A stretch of DNA of 27,149 nt from Nostoc sp. CHAB 5715. Its GTDB lineage: Bacteria > Cyanobacteriota > Cyanobacteriia > Cyanobacteriales > Nostocaceae. The stretch covers positions 1-27,149 of the forward strand of contig NZ_JAIVFR010000002.1 of NCBI RefSeq assembly GCF_020829685.1, given 5' to 3'. A program made the translations under genes and the position numbers. This document shows, in pieces, positions 6,754 to 16,297 of this stretch; position 1 is the stretch's first letter, and every line of letters begins with the position of its first letter. Under the pieces are notes generated by a model. That model worked only from the letters and a program-made list of their open reading frames with translations, ran no database searches and was not told where the DNA came from.

Positions 6754-8064
6754 TTATTTCACCATTCCTTCATAGCGCTGAGAGATGACATAAGTCTGGA
6801 CTTGTTTGGCTGTCTCAATTGCCACACCAACTAAAATTAACAAAGAGGTAGCACCTATTCCCTGGAAAGTTTTCACATTCAAAGCACTTTCTACAGCGGT
6901 AGGGATAATCGCAACCAAGCCCAAAAAGAGCGCACCCAAAAAAGTGAGTCGGTTGGATACGCGTTCGATATACTCGCTAGTTGCCTTGCCGGGACGAATT
7001 CCAGGAATACTAGAACCCATTTTCTTCAAGTTTTGCGCCACGTCTACTGGGTTGAGAATCAACGAAGAATAGAAGTAGCTGAAGAAAATGATGGAAATCA
7101 TGTAGACCAAGGCATAGACCCAAGAGCTAGAACCGCTTGGACTCAAATAAGTGTTAACTATATTCGCCCAATCGGCATTTTTAGTAAAATTGGCTATCAG
7201 CAGAGGCAAGCTGAGGATAGCAGCAGCAAAAATAATTGGCATCACGCCGCCTTGATTTAACCGCAGGGGCAGATAGCTACGCTGTTCTGCCAACACTCGC
7301 CGACCTACTTGGCGACGAGCCGAAATAATTGGGATGCGGCGCATTCCTTCTTGCACAATCACAATACCAACAATTGTTGCTAGGAAAACTAAGAGCAGCA
7401 CTATCACACGACCCACTGTTTCCCGACCGCCGACTTGCACCAAGTCGATGGTATCACCCAAAGCTTTTGGTAATGATGCGACAATGTTGACAAAAATCAA
7501 CAATGATGCACCGTTGCCAATACCACGTTCTGTAATCAGTTCTGATGCCCACATGACGAACATAGAACCAGCAGTCAGAGCGATCGCAGTTTCAGCTACG
7601 AAAATGGGCCCTGGCTTTAAGGCGAATTGCTGAAGGAATAATGCCGAAAAAGCTGTACTTTGAAGAATTGCCCAAACTACAGTGACATAGCGGGTAATTT
7701 GCGATATTTTGCGCCGACCTGCTTCGCCTTCATTTTTCTGTAAATTTTCTAGAGATGGAATCGCTGCGGTGAGCAATTGGATGATAATAGACGCATTAAT
7801 GAAGGGCAAAATCCCTAAAGCAAAGACTCCCAAAGTCGAAAGTCCTCGCCCGGAAAATATATCCAATAAGCCAAATATGGAATTATTGCCTGATATGGCT
7901 TCGGCAAATCTAGGTCTATCAATGCCTGGTACGGGTAAGAAGATACCGAGGCGAACCAAAATTAAAATACCGACAGTGACAAGCAGCCTACCTCTGAGGC
8001 CAGCTGCTTGCGCCATCTGCATAAAAGTTTCTTGAGCCGTTGGGGCTTTATCTCGACTAATCAT
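6754..8064 (-). CDS. secY: Protein translocase subunit SecY
   Basis: 436 residues with about ten transmembrane segments; the channel of the Sec translocon, in cyanobacteria in both plasma and thylakoid membranes. Visible marks: [20 protein letters not shown] in the first segment and plug region, [20 protein letters not shown], the cytoplasmic loop with [15 protein letters not shown], and [20 protein letters not shown] before the last segments. It follows rplO by 74 bases and precedes adk by two bases, the usual spc-operon context. Confidence 0.98.
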   Translation of the reverse strand: MISRDKAPTAQETFMQMAQAAGLRGRLLVTVGILILVRLGIFLPVPGIDRPRFAEAISGNNSIFGLLDIFSGRGLSTLGVFALGILPFINASIIIQLLTAAIPSLENLQKNEGEAGRRKISQITRYVTVVWAILQSTAFSALFLQQFALKPGPIFVAETAIALTAGSMFVMWASELITERGIGNGASLLIFVNIVASLPKALGDTIDLVQVGGRETVGRVIVLLLVFLATIVGIVIVQEGMRRIPIISARRQVGRRVLAEQRSYLPLRLNQGGVMPIIFAAAILSLPLLIANFTKNADWANIVNTYLSPSGSSSWVYALVYMISIIFFSYFYSSLILNPVDVAQNLKKMGSSIPGIRPGKATSEYIERVSNRLTFLGALFLGLVAIIPTAVESALNVKTFQGIGATSLLILVGVAIETAKQVQTYVISQRYEGMVK

Positions 8065-8138
8065 AGAGTGCTACCTTTATAGTGAACCAGGCGCTGACAG
8101 CGAGTTGGCTTGCATTTAAGTGCGCTGTTCCGGCTCAC

Positions 8139-8582
8139 TCATAAGACTTCACAACTACCACCAGCTGCCTCAATTTTGCTACGAGCTGAACCTGTGAAAG
8201 CTGCCGCTTGTACCTTGAGCGGAGTACTCAATTCCCCATTACCTAAAATTTTCAATGGCCCCTTGACAGCAGTCAGGATACCTGCGGCTTTCAAGGAGGT
8301 CAAAGTTACTTCCGTATTAGCAGGAAGGGAGGCTAGCTTCTCTACATTAATCGTAGTGTAAATCTTCTGATTAACAATCGGAAAGCCCTTCAGCTTAGGT
8401 AAGCGGCGGTACAATGGCTGTTGACCACCTTCAAAACCTGGTCGAGTCCCGCTACCAGAACGAGATTTTTGACCTCGCATACCTAAACCAGCACTGGCAC
8501 CTTGACCAGCAGAAATACCTCTGGCTACACGCCGCTTGCGTTTCTTTGAGCCTTTTTGCGGCTTAACATCATTGATTCTCAT
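8139..8582 (-). CDS. rplO: 50S ribosomal protein uL15
   Basis: 147 residues. Begins [20 protein letters not shown], with the glycine-rich [20 protein letters not shown] segment and [18 protein letters not shown], which thread through 23S rRNA domain II; the C-terminal domain ends [17 protein letters not shown]. No rpmD (uL30) precedes it, as is normal in cyanobacteria. Confidence 0.97.
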   Translation of the reverse strand: MRINDVKPQKGSKKRKRRVARGISAGQGASAGLGMRGQKSRSGSGTRPGFEGGQQPLYRRLPKLKGFPIVNQKIYTTINVEKLASLPANTEVTLTSLKAAGILTAVKGPLKILGNGELSTPLKVQAAAFTGSARSKIEAAGGSCEVL

Positions 8583-8589
8583 AAGTTAT

Positions 8590-8717
8590 CAAGTTCTCAT
8601 TTGTCGTTTGTCATTTGTCATTTGTCATTTGTCATTTGTCCTTTGTCATTTGTCCTTTGTCATTTACTAATGACCATGTACAGACGCGATTAATCGCGTC
8701 TCTGACTAATGACTAAA
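8590..8717. repeat. Heptamer array with palindrome between rpsE and rplO
   Basis: TTTGTCATTTGTC-type units (about 8598-8664), then ACTAATGACCAT and the 20-base palindrome AGACGCGATTAATCGCGTCT at 8682-8701, then CTGACTAATGACTAAAT. The two arms are partly complementary (GTCATTTGTC against GACTAATGAC), so the transcript can fold back around the palindrome. Confidence 0.88.
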
Positions 8718-9245
8718 TTAGATGTAGAGACTTTCAATAGGAATACCACGATCTTCCGCGACTTCAGAAAGAGTCCGCAGTGTAGATAAGGCATTGACTG
8801 CGGCTCTAGCATTATTGAGCGGATTGTTAGAGCCAAGTTGCTTGGCCAAGACGTTACGAACTCCTGCCAATTCCAGCACAGTCCGCACAGCACCACCTGC
8901 AATTACCCCAGTACCAGGTGAGGCTGGGCGCATCATTACCTTCGCACCGCCACCAACACCATCAATGGGATGGGGGATGGAGTTGGATTTGGTGATTGGG
9001 ATATCAATAAGGTGTTTTTTGCCGTCGGCTACGCCTTTTTTGACCGCGCCAATTACATCTGAGGCTTTGCCTACTCCGACACCAACCTGACCGCGTTCGT
9101 TACCAACGACAACGATCGCTCGGAAGCTGAGTTTTTTACCACCTTTGACCACTTTACTTACGCGGCGGATTTGGATAACCCGCTCTTGCCAAGTGGTTTC
9201 TTCTTTTTTGGCACGCTTTGTTCTACTTTTACGCTCTGTTGCCAT
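8718..9245 (-). CDS. rpsE: 30S ribosomal protein uS5
   Basis: 175 residues from the ATG at 9243-9245 (Met-Ala-Thr-Glu-Arg-Lys). The double-stranded RNA-binding-like N-domain has [20 protein letters not shown] and [20 protein letters not shown]; the C-domain has [20 protein letters not shown]. The protein contributes to decoding accuracy and the mRNA entry helicase. An in-frame ATG 17 codons upstream (9296) is rejected because its extension (Met-Thr-Lys-Asp-Lys-Gly-Gln-Arg) only translates the heptameric repeat. Confidence 0.96.
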   Translation of the reverse strand: MATERKSRTKRAKKEETTWQERVIQIRRVSKVVKGGKKLSFRAIVVVGNERGQVGVGVGKASDVIGAVKKGVADGKKHLIDIPITKSNSIPHPIDGVGGGAKVMMRPASPGTGVIAGGAVRTVLELAGVRNVLAKQLGSNNPLNNARAAVNALSTLRTLSEVAEDRGIPIESLYI

Positions 9246-9261
9246 AATTTCTGCTCTTTTA

Positions 9262-9350
9262 ATGTCATTTGTCCTTTGTCCTTTGTCCTTTGTCATTTGT
9301 CCTTTGTCATTTGCAAATGACCAATGACCAATGACTAATGACCAATGACT
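9262..9350. repeat. Heptamer array between rplR and rpsE
   Basis: TTTGTCC/TTTGTCA units from about 9267 to 9312 followed by ATGACCA/ATGACTA units to 9350. Same two-arm layout as the other arrays in this cluster. Confidence 0.88.
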
Positions 9351-9713
9351 TTAGAAATCTAAACCAGCTTCGCGTGCTGCATCTGCTAACGCTTTGACAC
9401 GACCATGATATAAGTTACCACCGCGATCAAAGACTACTTTGGTGATGCCTTTTTCTAGCGATCGCACTGCGATCAACTTACCAACTTGCACCGATGCGTC
9501 GCGGTTTGCACCTGACGCTAAACTAGATTTCAACTCTGGTTCTACAGTCGATGCTGCCACTATAGTTTGATGTTGAGTATCATCAATTACCTGGGCATAA
9601 ATATGCTCATTAGAACGAAATACCGCTAAACGCGGACGTTCTGGGGAGCCAACAACTTTGCCACGAACGCGTCGATGACGACGGTTTTTTGATTCTCTAC
9701 GAGTAAGTTTCAT
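9351..9713 (-). CDS. rplR: 50S ribosomal protein uL18
   Basis: 120 residues. [20 protein letters not shown] then [20 protein letters not shown] form the N-terminal rRNA-binding part; the C-terminal [20 protein letters not shown] and [12 protein letters not shown] complete the fold that binds 5S rRNA. It starts two bases after the rplF stop, indicating tight coupling. Confidence 0.97.
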   Translation of the reverse strand: MKLTRRESKNRRHRRVRGKVVGSPERPRLAVFRSNEHIYAQVIDDTQHQTIVAASTVEPELKSSLASGANRDASVQVGKLIAVRSLEKGITKVVFDRGGNLYHGRVKALADAAREAGLDF

Positions 9714-9715
9714 TT

Positions 9716-10264
9716 CTACTTCTTACCACCCTTACCAGTCTTACCAGCTTTCCGTCTGACCACTTCACCGGCATAGCGAATGCCTTTACCTTTGTAAGGT
9801 TCTGGTGGACGAACGGCACGAATTTTGGCGGCTGTGTTGCCTACAATTTCTTTGTCATAGCCGCTAACAATGACGTTAGTGGTACCTTCTACGGCAAACT
9901 GAATTCCTTCTGGTGGTTCAATTTGCACTTGATGGCTATAACCCATATTCAAAACTAGGTTACGCCCTTGAACTTGTGCGCGGTAACCAACACCTTGAAT
10001 TTCCAAACGGCGCTGAAAACCTTGGGAAACTCCCTCGACCATGTTGGCAACTAAAGTGCGGCTCAAGCCGTGTAGCTGCTTTGAGGTACGAGTTTCATCC
10101 CGACGATTTACCTGTAATATGTCTCCCTCTTGAGAAAGTGAGACATTAGGTGTGAGAGTGCGAGAAAGTTCTCCTTTGGGCCCTTTCACCACAATATTCG
10201 CACCATCGATCGCCACTTGAACTTTGGCGGGAATAGTAATTGGACGTTTACCAATACGAGACAT
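9716..10264 (-). CDS. rplF: 50S ribosomal protein uL6
   Basis: 182 residues: [20 protein letters not shown] opens the first of two similar domains; the second contains [20 protein letters not shown] and ends [20 protein letters not shown] plus a glycine/lysine tail. It lies near the sarcin-ricin loop and elongation-factor site. Its only Shine-Dalgarno-like sequence, AAAGGAC about nine bases before the ATG, belongs to the heptameric repeat (10266-10320), so the repeat appears to provide the ribosome binding site. Confidence 0.97.
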   Translation of the reverse strand: MSRIGKRPITIPAKVQVAIDGANIVVKGPKGELSRTLTPNVSLSQEGDILQVNRRDETRTSKQLHGLSRTLVANMVEGVSQGFQRRLEIQGVGYRAQVQGRNLVLNMGYSHQVQIEPPEGIQFAVEGTTNVIVSGYDKEIVGNTAAKIRAVRPPEPYKGKGIRYAGEVVRRKAGKTGKGGKK

Positions 10265-10265
10265 G

Positions 10266-10371
10266 ACTTTTTGTCCTTTGTCCTTTGTTATTTGTCCTTT
10301 GTCCTTTGTCCTTTGTTATTTGTCTTTCACTAATGACAAATGACTAATGACCAATGACTAATGACCAATGA
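10266..10371. repeat. Heptamer array between rpsH and rplF
   Basis: TTTGTCC units with TTTGTTA variants (10270-10325), then CACTAATGACAAATGACTAATGACCAATGAC to the rpsH stop. Read on the minus strand it contains repeated AAAGGACAA units directly before the rplF start. Confidence 0.88.
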
Positions 10372-10773
10372 CTACCAAACGTAACAAAGCACTTCGCCAC
10401 CCAAGTTCTGACGCCGCGCTTCGCGGTCAGTCATAATGCCACTGGATGTAGAAATAATGGCAATGCCAATGCCGCCTAGTACCCTTGGTAATTCTTTTCT
10501 GTTGGAATAAACACGCAAGCCAGGCTTACTCACTCGCTTTAAGGCGGTGATCAGAGGCTGACGGTTTTTACCTTTGTATTTCAGGGAAATCACCAGATTG
10601 CGTTTTACCCCTTCTTCTGCTTCTTCGATTTCAGCAATAAAGCCTTCCTCCCGTAGTACTTTGGCAATACTCCGGGTCATTTTTGTCGCTGGCACTTGTG
10701 TAGTTTGATGCCGCGCCAGGTTGGCATTGCGGATGCGCGTCAGCATATCTGCAATTGTGTCGTTAGCCGCCAT
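10372..10773 (-). CDS. rpsH: 30S ribosomal protein uS8
   Basis: 133 residues beginning [20 protein letters not shown]; the C-terminal [20 protein letters not shown] and [14 protein letters not shown] is the S8 signature that binds 16S helix 21. It directly follows rplE (20 bases); no rpsN lies between them, because cyanobacteria encode uS14 elsewhere. The TAG stop is followed immediately by repeat sequence. Confidence 0.97.
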   Translation of the reverse strand: MAANDTIADMLTRIRNANLARHQTTQVPATKMTRSIAKVLREEGFIAEIEEAEEGVKRNLVISLKYKGKNRQPLITALKRVSKPGLRVYSNRKELPRVLGGIGIAIISTSSGIMTDREARRQNLGGEVLCYVW

Positions 10774-10793
10774 CGTTCCCTCTATAGATGAAC

Positions 10794-11342
10794 TTATTGA
10801 TCGCGAAAGGGCATTCCTAATTCTTTAAGTAAGGCGCGTCCCTCTTCGTCGTTTTTTGCTGTGGTGATGATGGAAATATCCAGACCACGCACTTGATCGA
10901 TGCTGTCGTATTCGACTTCTGGAAAAATTAGCTGTTCTCTGACACCCAGAGTGTAGTTACCGCGTCCGTCAAAGCTTTTAGGGCTAACGCCGCGAAAATC
11001 TCGAATTCTGGGTAATGACAAACTAACTAGTCTGTCGAAAAAGGCATACATCCGTTCGGCTCTGAGAGTAACCATGATCCCCACAGGCATTCCTTGACGA
11101 ATCTTAAAGCCAGCGATCGCCTTTTTCGCCCGTGTCACCACTGGTTTTTGACCAGTGATCACTGAAATTTCGTTTATGGATGCTTCCAGCGACTTCGCAT
11201 TTTGAGCTGCTTCACCCAAACCCCGGTTAATAGTAACTTTTACCAACTTCGGTACTTGATGAACGTTGGTATATTGAAACTGATTGATCAGTTTGGGGAC
11301 GATTGTCTCTTGATATAAGGTTTTGAGTCTTGTTGTCGCCAT
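10794..11342 (-). CDS. rplE: 50S ribosomal protein uL5
   Basis: 182 residues. [20 protein letters not shown] (about 33-52), [40 protein letters not shown] and [20 protein letters not shown] are all family marks. It binds 5S rRNA in the central protuberance. AGGAC about ten bases before the ATG serves as a plausible ribosome binding site. 146 bases of mainly repeat sequence separate it from rplX. Confidence 0.97.
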   Translation of the reverse strand: MATTRLKTLYQETIVPKLINQFQYTNVHQVPKLVKVTINRGLGEAAQNAKSLEASINEISVITGQKPVVTRAKKAIAGFKIRQGMPVGIMVTLRAERMYAFFDRLVSLSLPRIRDFRGVSPKSFDGRGNYTLGVREQLIFPEVEYDSIDQVRGLDISIITTAKNDEEGRALLKELGMPFRDQ

Positions 11343-11384
11343 AGTTTTTTGTCCTGATATCCCTGGGCTTGGTCAGGGAACTTT

Positions 11385-11488
11385 TATTGTCCTTTGTCCT
11401 TTGTCCTTTGTCCTTTGTCCTTTGTCCTTTGTTATTTGTCTTTTTACTAATGACTAATGACTAATGACCAATGACTAATGACTAATGA
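11385..11488. repeat. Heptamer array between rplE and rplX
   Basis: Six or more tandem TTTGTCC units (about 11390-11430), then TTTGTTATTTGTC and ACTAATGACTAATGACCAATGAC to the rplX stop. The most regular of the TTTGTCC runs in the window. Confidence 0.9.
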
Positions 11489-11842
11489 CTATTTATCCAC
11501 AATCTCGCCAGTTTTCTTGAGCTTTCTGACTTTCTTGCCTTCTGAGGTAAAGGTATAACAAACACGACTGGCAACGTTTTGCTTAGTGGAATAAAGCATC
11601 ACGTTGGAGCTATGAATTGGGAATTCTTGGGTGATAATCCGCCCTGATTCCCCTTCTTGCTGGGGTTTGACGTGCTTGGTTTTAATATTGACACCTTTGA
11701 CAATAACTTTACTCAGTTGGGGAAGTGCCTGGATAATTTCACCAACTTTTCCTTTATCTTTGCCAGCAATCACTTGTACAGTGTCGCCAGTTTTGACGTG
11801 CATTTTGTGGAATACTTTGGGCGTACCCTGTTTGGTTGCCAT
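11489..11842 (-). CDS. rplX: 50S ribosomal protein uL24
   Basis: 117 residues. The KOW motif lies at about 14-45 ([20 protein letters not shown] then [18 protein letters not shown]). It is an assembly initiator near the tunnel exit. The ATG overlaps the rplN stop by one base (TAATG), the classic coupling of uL14 and uL24. The C-terminus ([13 protein letters not shown]) has the usual cyanobacterial length. Confidence 0.97.
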   Translation of the reverse strand: MATKQGTPKVFHKMHVKTGDTVQVIAGKDKGKVGEIIQALPQLSKVIVKGVNIKTKHVKPQQEGESGRIITQEFPIHSSNVMLYSTKQNVASRVCYTFTSEGKKVRKLKKTGEIVDK

Positions 11843-12210
11843 TAAAGCACCTCCGGAGCCAGAGAAACGATTTTGGTAAAGTTTTTATCGCGCAGTTCCC
11901 GTGCAACTGGGCCAAAAACCCGTGTGCCTCTGGGATTACCGTCTTTGTTGATGATCACGGCGGCGTTATCATCAAAGCGAATGCTCATACCACTGTCACG
12001 ATTTACAGCTTTCCGAGTCCGGACAATTACTGCTTCCACGACATCAGACTTTTTGACAGCCATGTTAGGTGTAGCATCTTTGACAACGGCGATAATTTTA
12101 TCGCCGATAAAACCATAACGACGGTTGCCTCCGCCTAAAACGCGGATGCACATTAGTTTGCGGGCACCGCTATTATCTGCGACATTCAGGTAAGTCTGGG
12201 GTTGAATCAC
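11842..12210 (-). CDS. rplN: 50S ribosomal protein uL14
   Basis: 122 residues, the usual length. [40 protein letters not shown] and [20 protein letters not shown] are diagnostic of this highly conserved interface protein, which forms a bridge to 16S rRNA and is the docking site of the silencing factor RsfS. 46 bases separate it from rpsQ. Confidence 0.98.
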   Translation of the reverse strand: MIQPQTYLNVADNSGARKLMCIRVLGGGNRRYGFIGDKIIAVVKDATPNMAVKKSDVVEAVIVRTRKAVNRDSGMSIRFDDNAAVIINKDGNPRGTRVFGPVARELRDKNFTKIVSLAPEVL

Positions 12211-12256
12211 AATTATTCTCCCTTGTAATGTTGTTAGTTTCTAACAACGATGAGGT

Positions 12257-12505
12257 TTAAGTAGGCTTGACGTTGAGAATTTCTGTGATTTTCCAGCGCT
12301 TGGTTTTGCTCAGGGGTCTAGTTTCCTGAATGCGAACGCGATCGCCTACTTTACACTTATTTTCTTCGTCGTGAACTTTATATCGTTGGGTGTTAACCAC
12401 AATTTTGCCGTACTTGGGATGAGGAGCGCGGTTTTCTATGGCTACTACCACAGTTTTTTGCATTTTATCGCTCACTACCAAGCCAACTCGTTCTTTAACT
12501 GCCAT
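12257..12505 (-). CDS. rpsQ: 30S ribosomal protein uS17
   Basis: 82 residues, an OB-fold 16S rRNA-binding protein. Conserved: [40 protein letters not shown] and the signature [19 protein letters not shown]. It begins six bases after rpmC, so the rplP-rpmC-rpsQ block is compact. Confidence 0.97.
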   Translation of the reverse strand: MAVKERVGLVVSDKMQKTVVVAIENRAPHPKYGKIVVNTQRYKVHDEENKCKVGDRVRIQETRPLSKTKRWKITEILNVKPT

Positions 12506-12511
12506 AATCTC

Positions 12512-12739
12512 CTACTTTTCTTCTTTAGCCAATTGACTTGCTGCCCGTTTGCGTTCTGTCTCTAGCGTCAGCAACTGGGCTAGGCGGTGTCGGGCTTGTC
12601 TGAACTGGTGGGGCTTTTCTAATTGTCTTGTAGCTTTTTGCAAGCGCAACTGAAATAGTTGTCTTTTGATAGCGACAATTTCTTCAGAAAGTTTCTCGTC
12701 ACTTAATTCTCTTACTTCTGACATCTTGGGAAGAGGCAT
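12512..12739 (-). CDS. rpmC: 50S ribosomal protein uL29
   Basis: 75 residues, almost entirely helical: MPLPKMSEVRELSDEKLSEE, IVAIKRQLFQLRLQKATRQL and the QFRQARHRLAQLLTLETERK signature. It lies at the tunnel exit where targeting factors bind. Met6 is a possible alternative start; the Met-Pro-Leu-Pro-Lys beginning is typical of cyanobacteria, so the first ATG is preferred. It follows rplP by three bases. Confidence 0.95.
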   Translation of the reverse strand: MPLPKMSEVRELSDEKLSEEIVAIKRQLFQLRLQKATRQLEKPHQFRQARHRLAQLLTLETERKRAASQLAKEEK

Positions 12740-12742
12740 AAG

Positions 12743-13168
12743 CTACTCCTGCTCCTGTGGTTGAGAGCGCACAATAAACTTGGTTTTTATGGGCAGTTTA
12801 AATGAAGCCAAACGCATAGCTTCACGGGCGATTTCTTCAGAAACCCCACCGATTTCAAACAAAATACGTCCTGGCTTGACTACAGCTACCCAAAACTCTG
12901 GCGAACCTTTACCTGAACCCATCCGGGTTTCAGCAGGACGCATGGTTACAGGTTTATCAGGGAAAATCCGAATCCAGATTTGTCCACCCCGACGGATATA
13001 ACGAGTCATTGCCCGACGAGAAGCCTCGATTTGCCGCGAGGTAATCCAAGCAGGTTCTTGCGCTTGGAGTGCAAAATCACCGAAATTGAGGGTGCTGCCA
13101 CGGCTGGCTAGTCCCTCCATCCGTCCGCGCTGTTGTTTGCGGAATTTAGTTCTTCTAGGGCTTAACAT
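12743..13168 (-). CDS. rplP: 50S ribosomal protein uL16
   Basis: 141 residues starting [60 protein letters not shown] and [20 protein letters not shown] are family signatures; the protein organises the A-site tRNA region. It is separated from rpsC by 93 bases containing GGGCATT heptamers. Confidence 0.97.
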   Translation of the reverse strand: MLSPRRTKFRKQQRGRMEGLASRGSTLNFGDFALQAQEPAWITSRQIEASRRAMTRYIRRGGQIWIRIFPDKPVTMRPAETRMGSGKGSPEFWVAVVKPGRILFEIGGVSEEIAREAMRLASFKLPIKTKFIVRSQPQEQE

Positions 13169-13261
13169 GATTGGCTACTAGGTACTGGGCATTGGGCATT
13201 GGGCATTGGGCATTGGGCATTGTCAATTCTCTATGCCCCATGCCCCATGCCCCATTCCCAT
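13169..13261. repeat. GGGCATT heptamer array between rplP and rpsC
   Basis: Five tandem GGGCATT units (13186-13220) and then CCCCATG units (about 13234-13255). The two arms are partly complementary (CATTGGGCAT and ATGCCCCATG), so they can fold as a hairpin between the genes. Confidence 0.88.
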
Positions 13262-14053
13262 TTATCCTTCATTTGAGCGGTCTTCAAATTGCTGGCGACG
13301 ACGTTGTTGTTGACGGCGACGGGGTTCACGATCGCGATCGCCGCGATCACGGGGATCGCGTTCACGTTCGCGGCTTGCAGGTGGTGGCGGAGTTTCTTCC
13401 TGTCCAGGAATAATTTCTCCTTTAAACACCCATACTTTGATGCCCAAAATACCGTAAACAGTTTTTGCCGTGCAATAAGAGTAGTCAATGTCAGCCCGTA
13501 AGGTATGTAAAGGTACTCTACCTTCACGAGTCCACTCTGTCCGGGCAATTTCTGCACCGTTGAGCCGACCACTGACTTGGATTTTAATACCTTGGACACC
13601 AGCGCGTTGGGCCCGTTGAATCGATTGCCGCACTACCCGCCGAAAGGAAACCCGACGTTCCAATTGTTGAGCAATGTATTCGGCAATTAGGTAGGCATCA
13701 GCATCAACTCGTTGGACTTCAACTACGTTAATGCGAATTTGGCGATTACTACCCAAAAGTCCTTGCAGTCCGGTACGCAAGGATTCTATACCTTGACCAC
13801 CACGGCCCACTACTACACCTGGTCTAGCGGTGCGTACTTCTAAGTCGATTTGGTCGGCTTTGCGCTCAATCCGCACCTCGGAAATACCGGCATTGTTTTG
13901 AGCGAGTCTACCCAGCTTTTGGTCTATGTATTGACGGAGTTTGTGATCTTCTTGGAGAAGTTCTGGATAGCGATCAGGAACAGCAAACCAACGGGATTGA
14001 TGTTCTTGTGTAATACCCAGGCGAAAACCAACTGGATGAATCTTCTGTCCCAC
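13262..14053 (-). CDS. rpsC: 30S ribosomal protein uS3
   Basis: 263 residues. [20 protein letters not shown], the type-II KH domain around [20 protein letters not shown] (residues about 76-95), and the C-terminal domain with [20 protein letters not shown] and [20 protein letters not shown]. It lines the mRNA entry tunnel. From about residue 218 there is a low-complexity tail rich in Arg, Glu, Asp and Gln; its DNA is built from overlapping CGATCGCG (HIP1-like) units at about 13328-13370. Such variable tails occur in cyanobacterial S3. Confidence 0.97.
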   Translation of the reverse strand: MGQKIHPVGFRLGITQEHQSRWFAVPDRYPELLQEDHKLRQYIDQKLGRLAQNNAGISEVRIERKADQIDLEVRTARPGVVVGRGGQGIESLRTGLQGLLGSNRQIRINVVEVQRVDADAYLIAEYIAQQLERRVSFRRVVRQSIQRAQRAGVQGIKIQVSGRLNGAEIARTEWTREGRVPLHTLRADIDYSYCTAKTVYGILGIKVWVFKGEIIPGQEETPPPPASRERERDPRDRGDRDREPRRRQQQRRRQQFEDRSNEG

Positions 14054-14108
14054 GAATGCTTCCTCTAAAATTTCTTACTTTACGCAATTTATTTCGTGTA
14101 AAAAAAGC

Positions 14109-14465
14109 TTATTTTTCTGGGGCGGCTGCAACGGCCACAGTAATATGACACGTCGGCTTGCGAATTTGGTAAGCTCGACCTTGCGCTCTTGGTTGGAACC
14201 GCTTCAGCGATGGCCCTTGATCGGCATAAGCCTGAGTAATCACTAGTTGAGTCCGATCTAACCCAGCGTTGTGTTCGGCATTGGCAGCAGCGCTTCTGAG
14301 AACCTTCAATATGGGTTCAGTGGCGCGATAGGGCATGAATTCCAGGATGATTAACGCTTCCCGGTACGATCGCCCCCGAATTTGATCGAGTACGCGACGC
14401 ACTTTATAGGCCGAGATGCGGATAAAACGAGCGATCGCTTTTACTTCAGTAGTATTAGTAGCCAT
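14109..14465 (-). CDS. rplV: 50S ribosomal protein uL22
   Basis: 118 residues from the ATG at 14463-14465 (Met-Ala-Thr-Asn-Thr-Thr-Glu). [20 protein letters not shown] and the C-terminal [20 protein letters not shown], the hairpin that lines the exit tunnel, identify it. A TTGGAGAAAATT sequence gives a good ribosome binding site at this ATG; the in-frame ATG seven codons upstream (14486) lies in repeat DNA and is rejected. Confidence 0.96.
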   Translation of the reverse strand: MATNTTEVKAIARFIRISAYKVRRVLDQIRGRSYREALIILEFMPYRATEPILKVLRSAAANAEHNAGLDRTQLVITQAYADQGPSLKRFQPRAQGRAYQIRKPTCHITVAVAAAPEK

Positions 14466-14484
14466 AATTTTCTCCAATTTTGTC

Positions 14485-14573
14485 ATTTGCCATCTGTCAT
14501 TTGTCCTTTGTCCTTTGTCCTTTGTCGAGAGCTAATAACTAATGACCAATGACTAATGACAAATGACTAATCA
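14485..14573. repeat. Heptamer array between rplV and rpsS
   Basis: TTTGTCCTTTGTCC units (about 14498-14526) followed, after GAGAGCTAAT, by ACTAATGACCAATGACTAATGACAAATGAC up to the rpsS stop. Confidence 0.87.
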
Positions 14574-14852
14574 CTACCTACCTGCTTTTTTGTCGCTTTT
14601 TCCATGACCTCTGTAGGTGCGTGTCGGGGCAAATTCACCCAACTTGTGTCCTACCATCTGTTCATTTACAAAAACTGGAACGTGTTGGCGTCCATTGTGA
14701 ACAGCTATGGTATGACCTACCATTAGAGGCAAAATTGTCGAAGCTCTTGACCAAGTTTTAATAACTTCTTTTCTGTTGTTGTCGTTGAGCTTTTCAATTT
14801 TCTTTAAGAGATGATCCGCAACGAAAGGACCTTTTTTTAGAGAACGACCCAT
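14574..14852 (-). CDS. rpsS: 30S ribosomal protein uS19
   Basis: 92 residues: [40 protein letters not shown] and [20 protein letters not shown] are diagnostic. It sits in the 30S head beside S13. Normal length and order (rplB-rpsS-rplV). The 99-base gap to rplB holds degenerate TTAGGAATTAGGAGT repeats with an inverted partner. Confidence 0.97.
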   Translation of the reverse strand: MGRSLKKGPFVADHLLKKIEKLNDNNRKEVIKTWSRASTILPLMVGHTIAVHNGRQHVPVFVNEQMVGHKLGEFAPTRTYRGHGKSDKKAGR

Positions 14853-14854
14853 AG

Positions 14855-14951
14855 TTCAATTTTGGATTTAGGATTTAGGAATTAGGAGTGAGGAGTTAGG
14901 AATTAGGAGTTAGATTTTACTCTCAACTTATAACTCTTAACTCCTAACTCT
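14855..14951. repeat. TTAGGAGTTAGGAATTAGGA array between rpsS and rplB
   Basis: Degenerate seven-base units TTAGGAA/TTAGGAG (14865-14915) are followed by AACTCTTAACTCCTAACTC (about 14931-14950). The two blocks are complementary and could form a hairpin between the genes. Confidence 0.8.
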
Positions 14952-15815
14952 TTAAGACTCACGACCACCGCGACCGCGTTTAGAAGACTTACGACGACGA
15001 CGCACAATCAATTTGCTGCTAAGTTTCTTGCGATTGCGTGTCTTCGCGCCCAATGTGGGTTTACCCCAAGGTGTAACAGGCCCTGATCTACCGATAGGTG
15101 CCCTACCCTCACCACCACCATGTGGGTGATCCACTGGGTTCATGACGCTACCTCTAACCTTAGGACGGCGACCTTTCCAGCGATTTCGCCCTGCTTTACC
15201 TGCACTTAGGTTTCTCGCATCAGTGTTGCCTACTTGCCCAATGGTGGCGTAGCATTCGCGCCGAATTAAGCGGACTTCTCCTGAAGGCAACTTGAGAGTT
15301 ACATAATCACCTTCTTTTGCCACAACTTGAGCGCTAGCACCAGCTGCACGCACGATTTGACCACCTTTGCCAGGAGTCATTTCTACGTTGTGAACACCAG
15401 TACCCAAGGGAATCTTTGAGAGAGGTAAAGCATTACCATCTTCAAAGGGAGCTTCAGGCCCAGAAATAATTATTGTTCCAACTTTCAAGCCGTTGGGATG
15501 GAGGATGTACCGTTTTTCGCCATCTTGGTAATACAAAAGGGCAATTCGGGCATTGCGGTTAGGATCGTATTCAATTGCTGCGACTTTGGCAGGAATGTTA
15601 TGTTTATCCCTTTTAAAATCGATGATCCGGTAAAGTTGTTTGTGTCCGCCACCCCGGCGACGACTGGTAATCCGCCCGGTATTATTTCGACCTTTGGCGC
15701 GATGCTTCGAGGTAGTTAGGGATTTTTCTGGCTCGGTTTTTGTGATCTCCGCAAAGTCAGAAACTGTAACTTGGCGAGTGCTGGGGGTATAAGGGCGATA
15801 AGAACGAGTACCCAT
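14952..15815 (-). CDS. rplB: 50S ribosomal protein uL2
   Basis: 287 residues. [20 protein letters not shown] and the OB/SH3 domains (about 70-200) are followed by [20 protein letters not shown], containing the conserved histidine near the peptidyl transferase centre, then [20 protein letters not shown] and a basic tail. Length is normal. It lies 167 bases downstream of rplW; that gap contains a short inserted repeat. Confidence 0.98.
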   Translation of the reverse strand: MGTRSYRPYTPSTRQVTVSDFAEITKTEPEKSLTTSKHRAKGRNNTGRITSRRRGGGHKQLYRIIDFKRDKHNIPAKVAAIEYDPNRNARIALLYYQDGEKRYILHPNGLKVGTIIISGPEAPFEDGNALPLSKIPLGTGVHNVEMTPGKGGQIVRAAGASAQVVAKEGDYVTLKLPSGEVRLIRRECYATIGQVGNTDARNLSAGKAGRNRWKGRRPKVRGSVMNPVDHPHGGGEGRAPIGRSGPVTPWGKPTLGAKTRNRKKLSSKLIVRRRRKSSKRGRGGRES

Positions 15816-15837
15816 ATTTTTAAGTGCTGAGTGCTGT

Positions 15838-15930
15838 TAGCGATAGCGGGGCGTTGAGCCACTGCTGAGGAGCCAGTGCGTTGCGGAGGTTCCCTCCGTT
15901 GTAGCAACTGGCGTTGCTGAGTGTTGAGTT
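15838..15930. repeat. Inserted hairpin repeat between rplB and rplW
   Basis: A ~75-base block lies between two GTGCTGAGTG/TGCTGAGTGT sequences. Its core, CCAGTGCGTTGCGGAGG, TTC, CCTCCGTTGTAGCAACTGG (about 15873-15911), is an imperfect inverted repeat with a perfect GGAGG/CCTCC tip. It looks like an insertion into a tandem GAGTGCT repeat. Similar blocks are common in Nostoc-type genomes in my memory; no coding potential. Confidence 0.6.
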
Positions 15931-15982
15931 GTGAGTTTTGAGTTTAGTAACTCTGACTCTTAACTCCTAACTCATAACTTTG

Positions 15983-16297
15983 TTAAACTTCTGGGAATAG
16001 GACTTGTCTAATCTTGTCTTCATCCCCAGGTGCGACTGTAACAATGGCTCGCTTATATTGGGGTTTGTAACCGATAAATTTACCAACGCGCCGCTTTTTA
16101 CGCGGTGGTAGAGTGGTGTTGACTTTTACAACCTTGACCTGAAACAAGTCTTCGATCGCAGCCTTGATCTCTGGCTTAGATGCCTTTGGAATTACTTCAA
16201 AGGTGTACTTATTCTGCTCCATTAAAATGGTCGCTTTTTCAGTGACAATTGGGCGACGCACTAAGTCGGCAAGGTCGCGGGGGTCAAAGCTAGGCAC
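15983..16297 (-). CDS. rplW: 50S ribosomal protein uL23
   Basis: 104 residues. [40 protein letters not shown] and [20 protein letters not shown] identify it. It is the tunnel-exit docking site for trigger factor and SRP. Its ATG lies eight bases inside the end of rplD, so the pair is translationally coupled. Confidence 0.97.
   Translation of the reverse strand: MPSFDPRDLADLVRRPIVTEKATILMEQNKYTFEVIPKASKPEIKAAIEDLFQVKVVKVNTTLPPRKKRRVGKFIGYKPQYKRAIVTVAPGDEDKIRQVLFPEV

Noticed and set aside
10774..10793. Absence of rpsN between rplE and rpsH, and of rpmD before rplO, considered as gene loss.
   Set aside because: This is the normal cyanobacterial arrangement: uS14 is encoded elsewhere and uL30 is absent.
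13320..13380. Overlapping CGATCGCG units in the 3' part of rpsC, considered as a recombination site.
   Set aside because: They are HIP1-like words in a low-complexity coding tail; no flanking structure supports a site-specific function.
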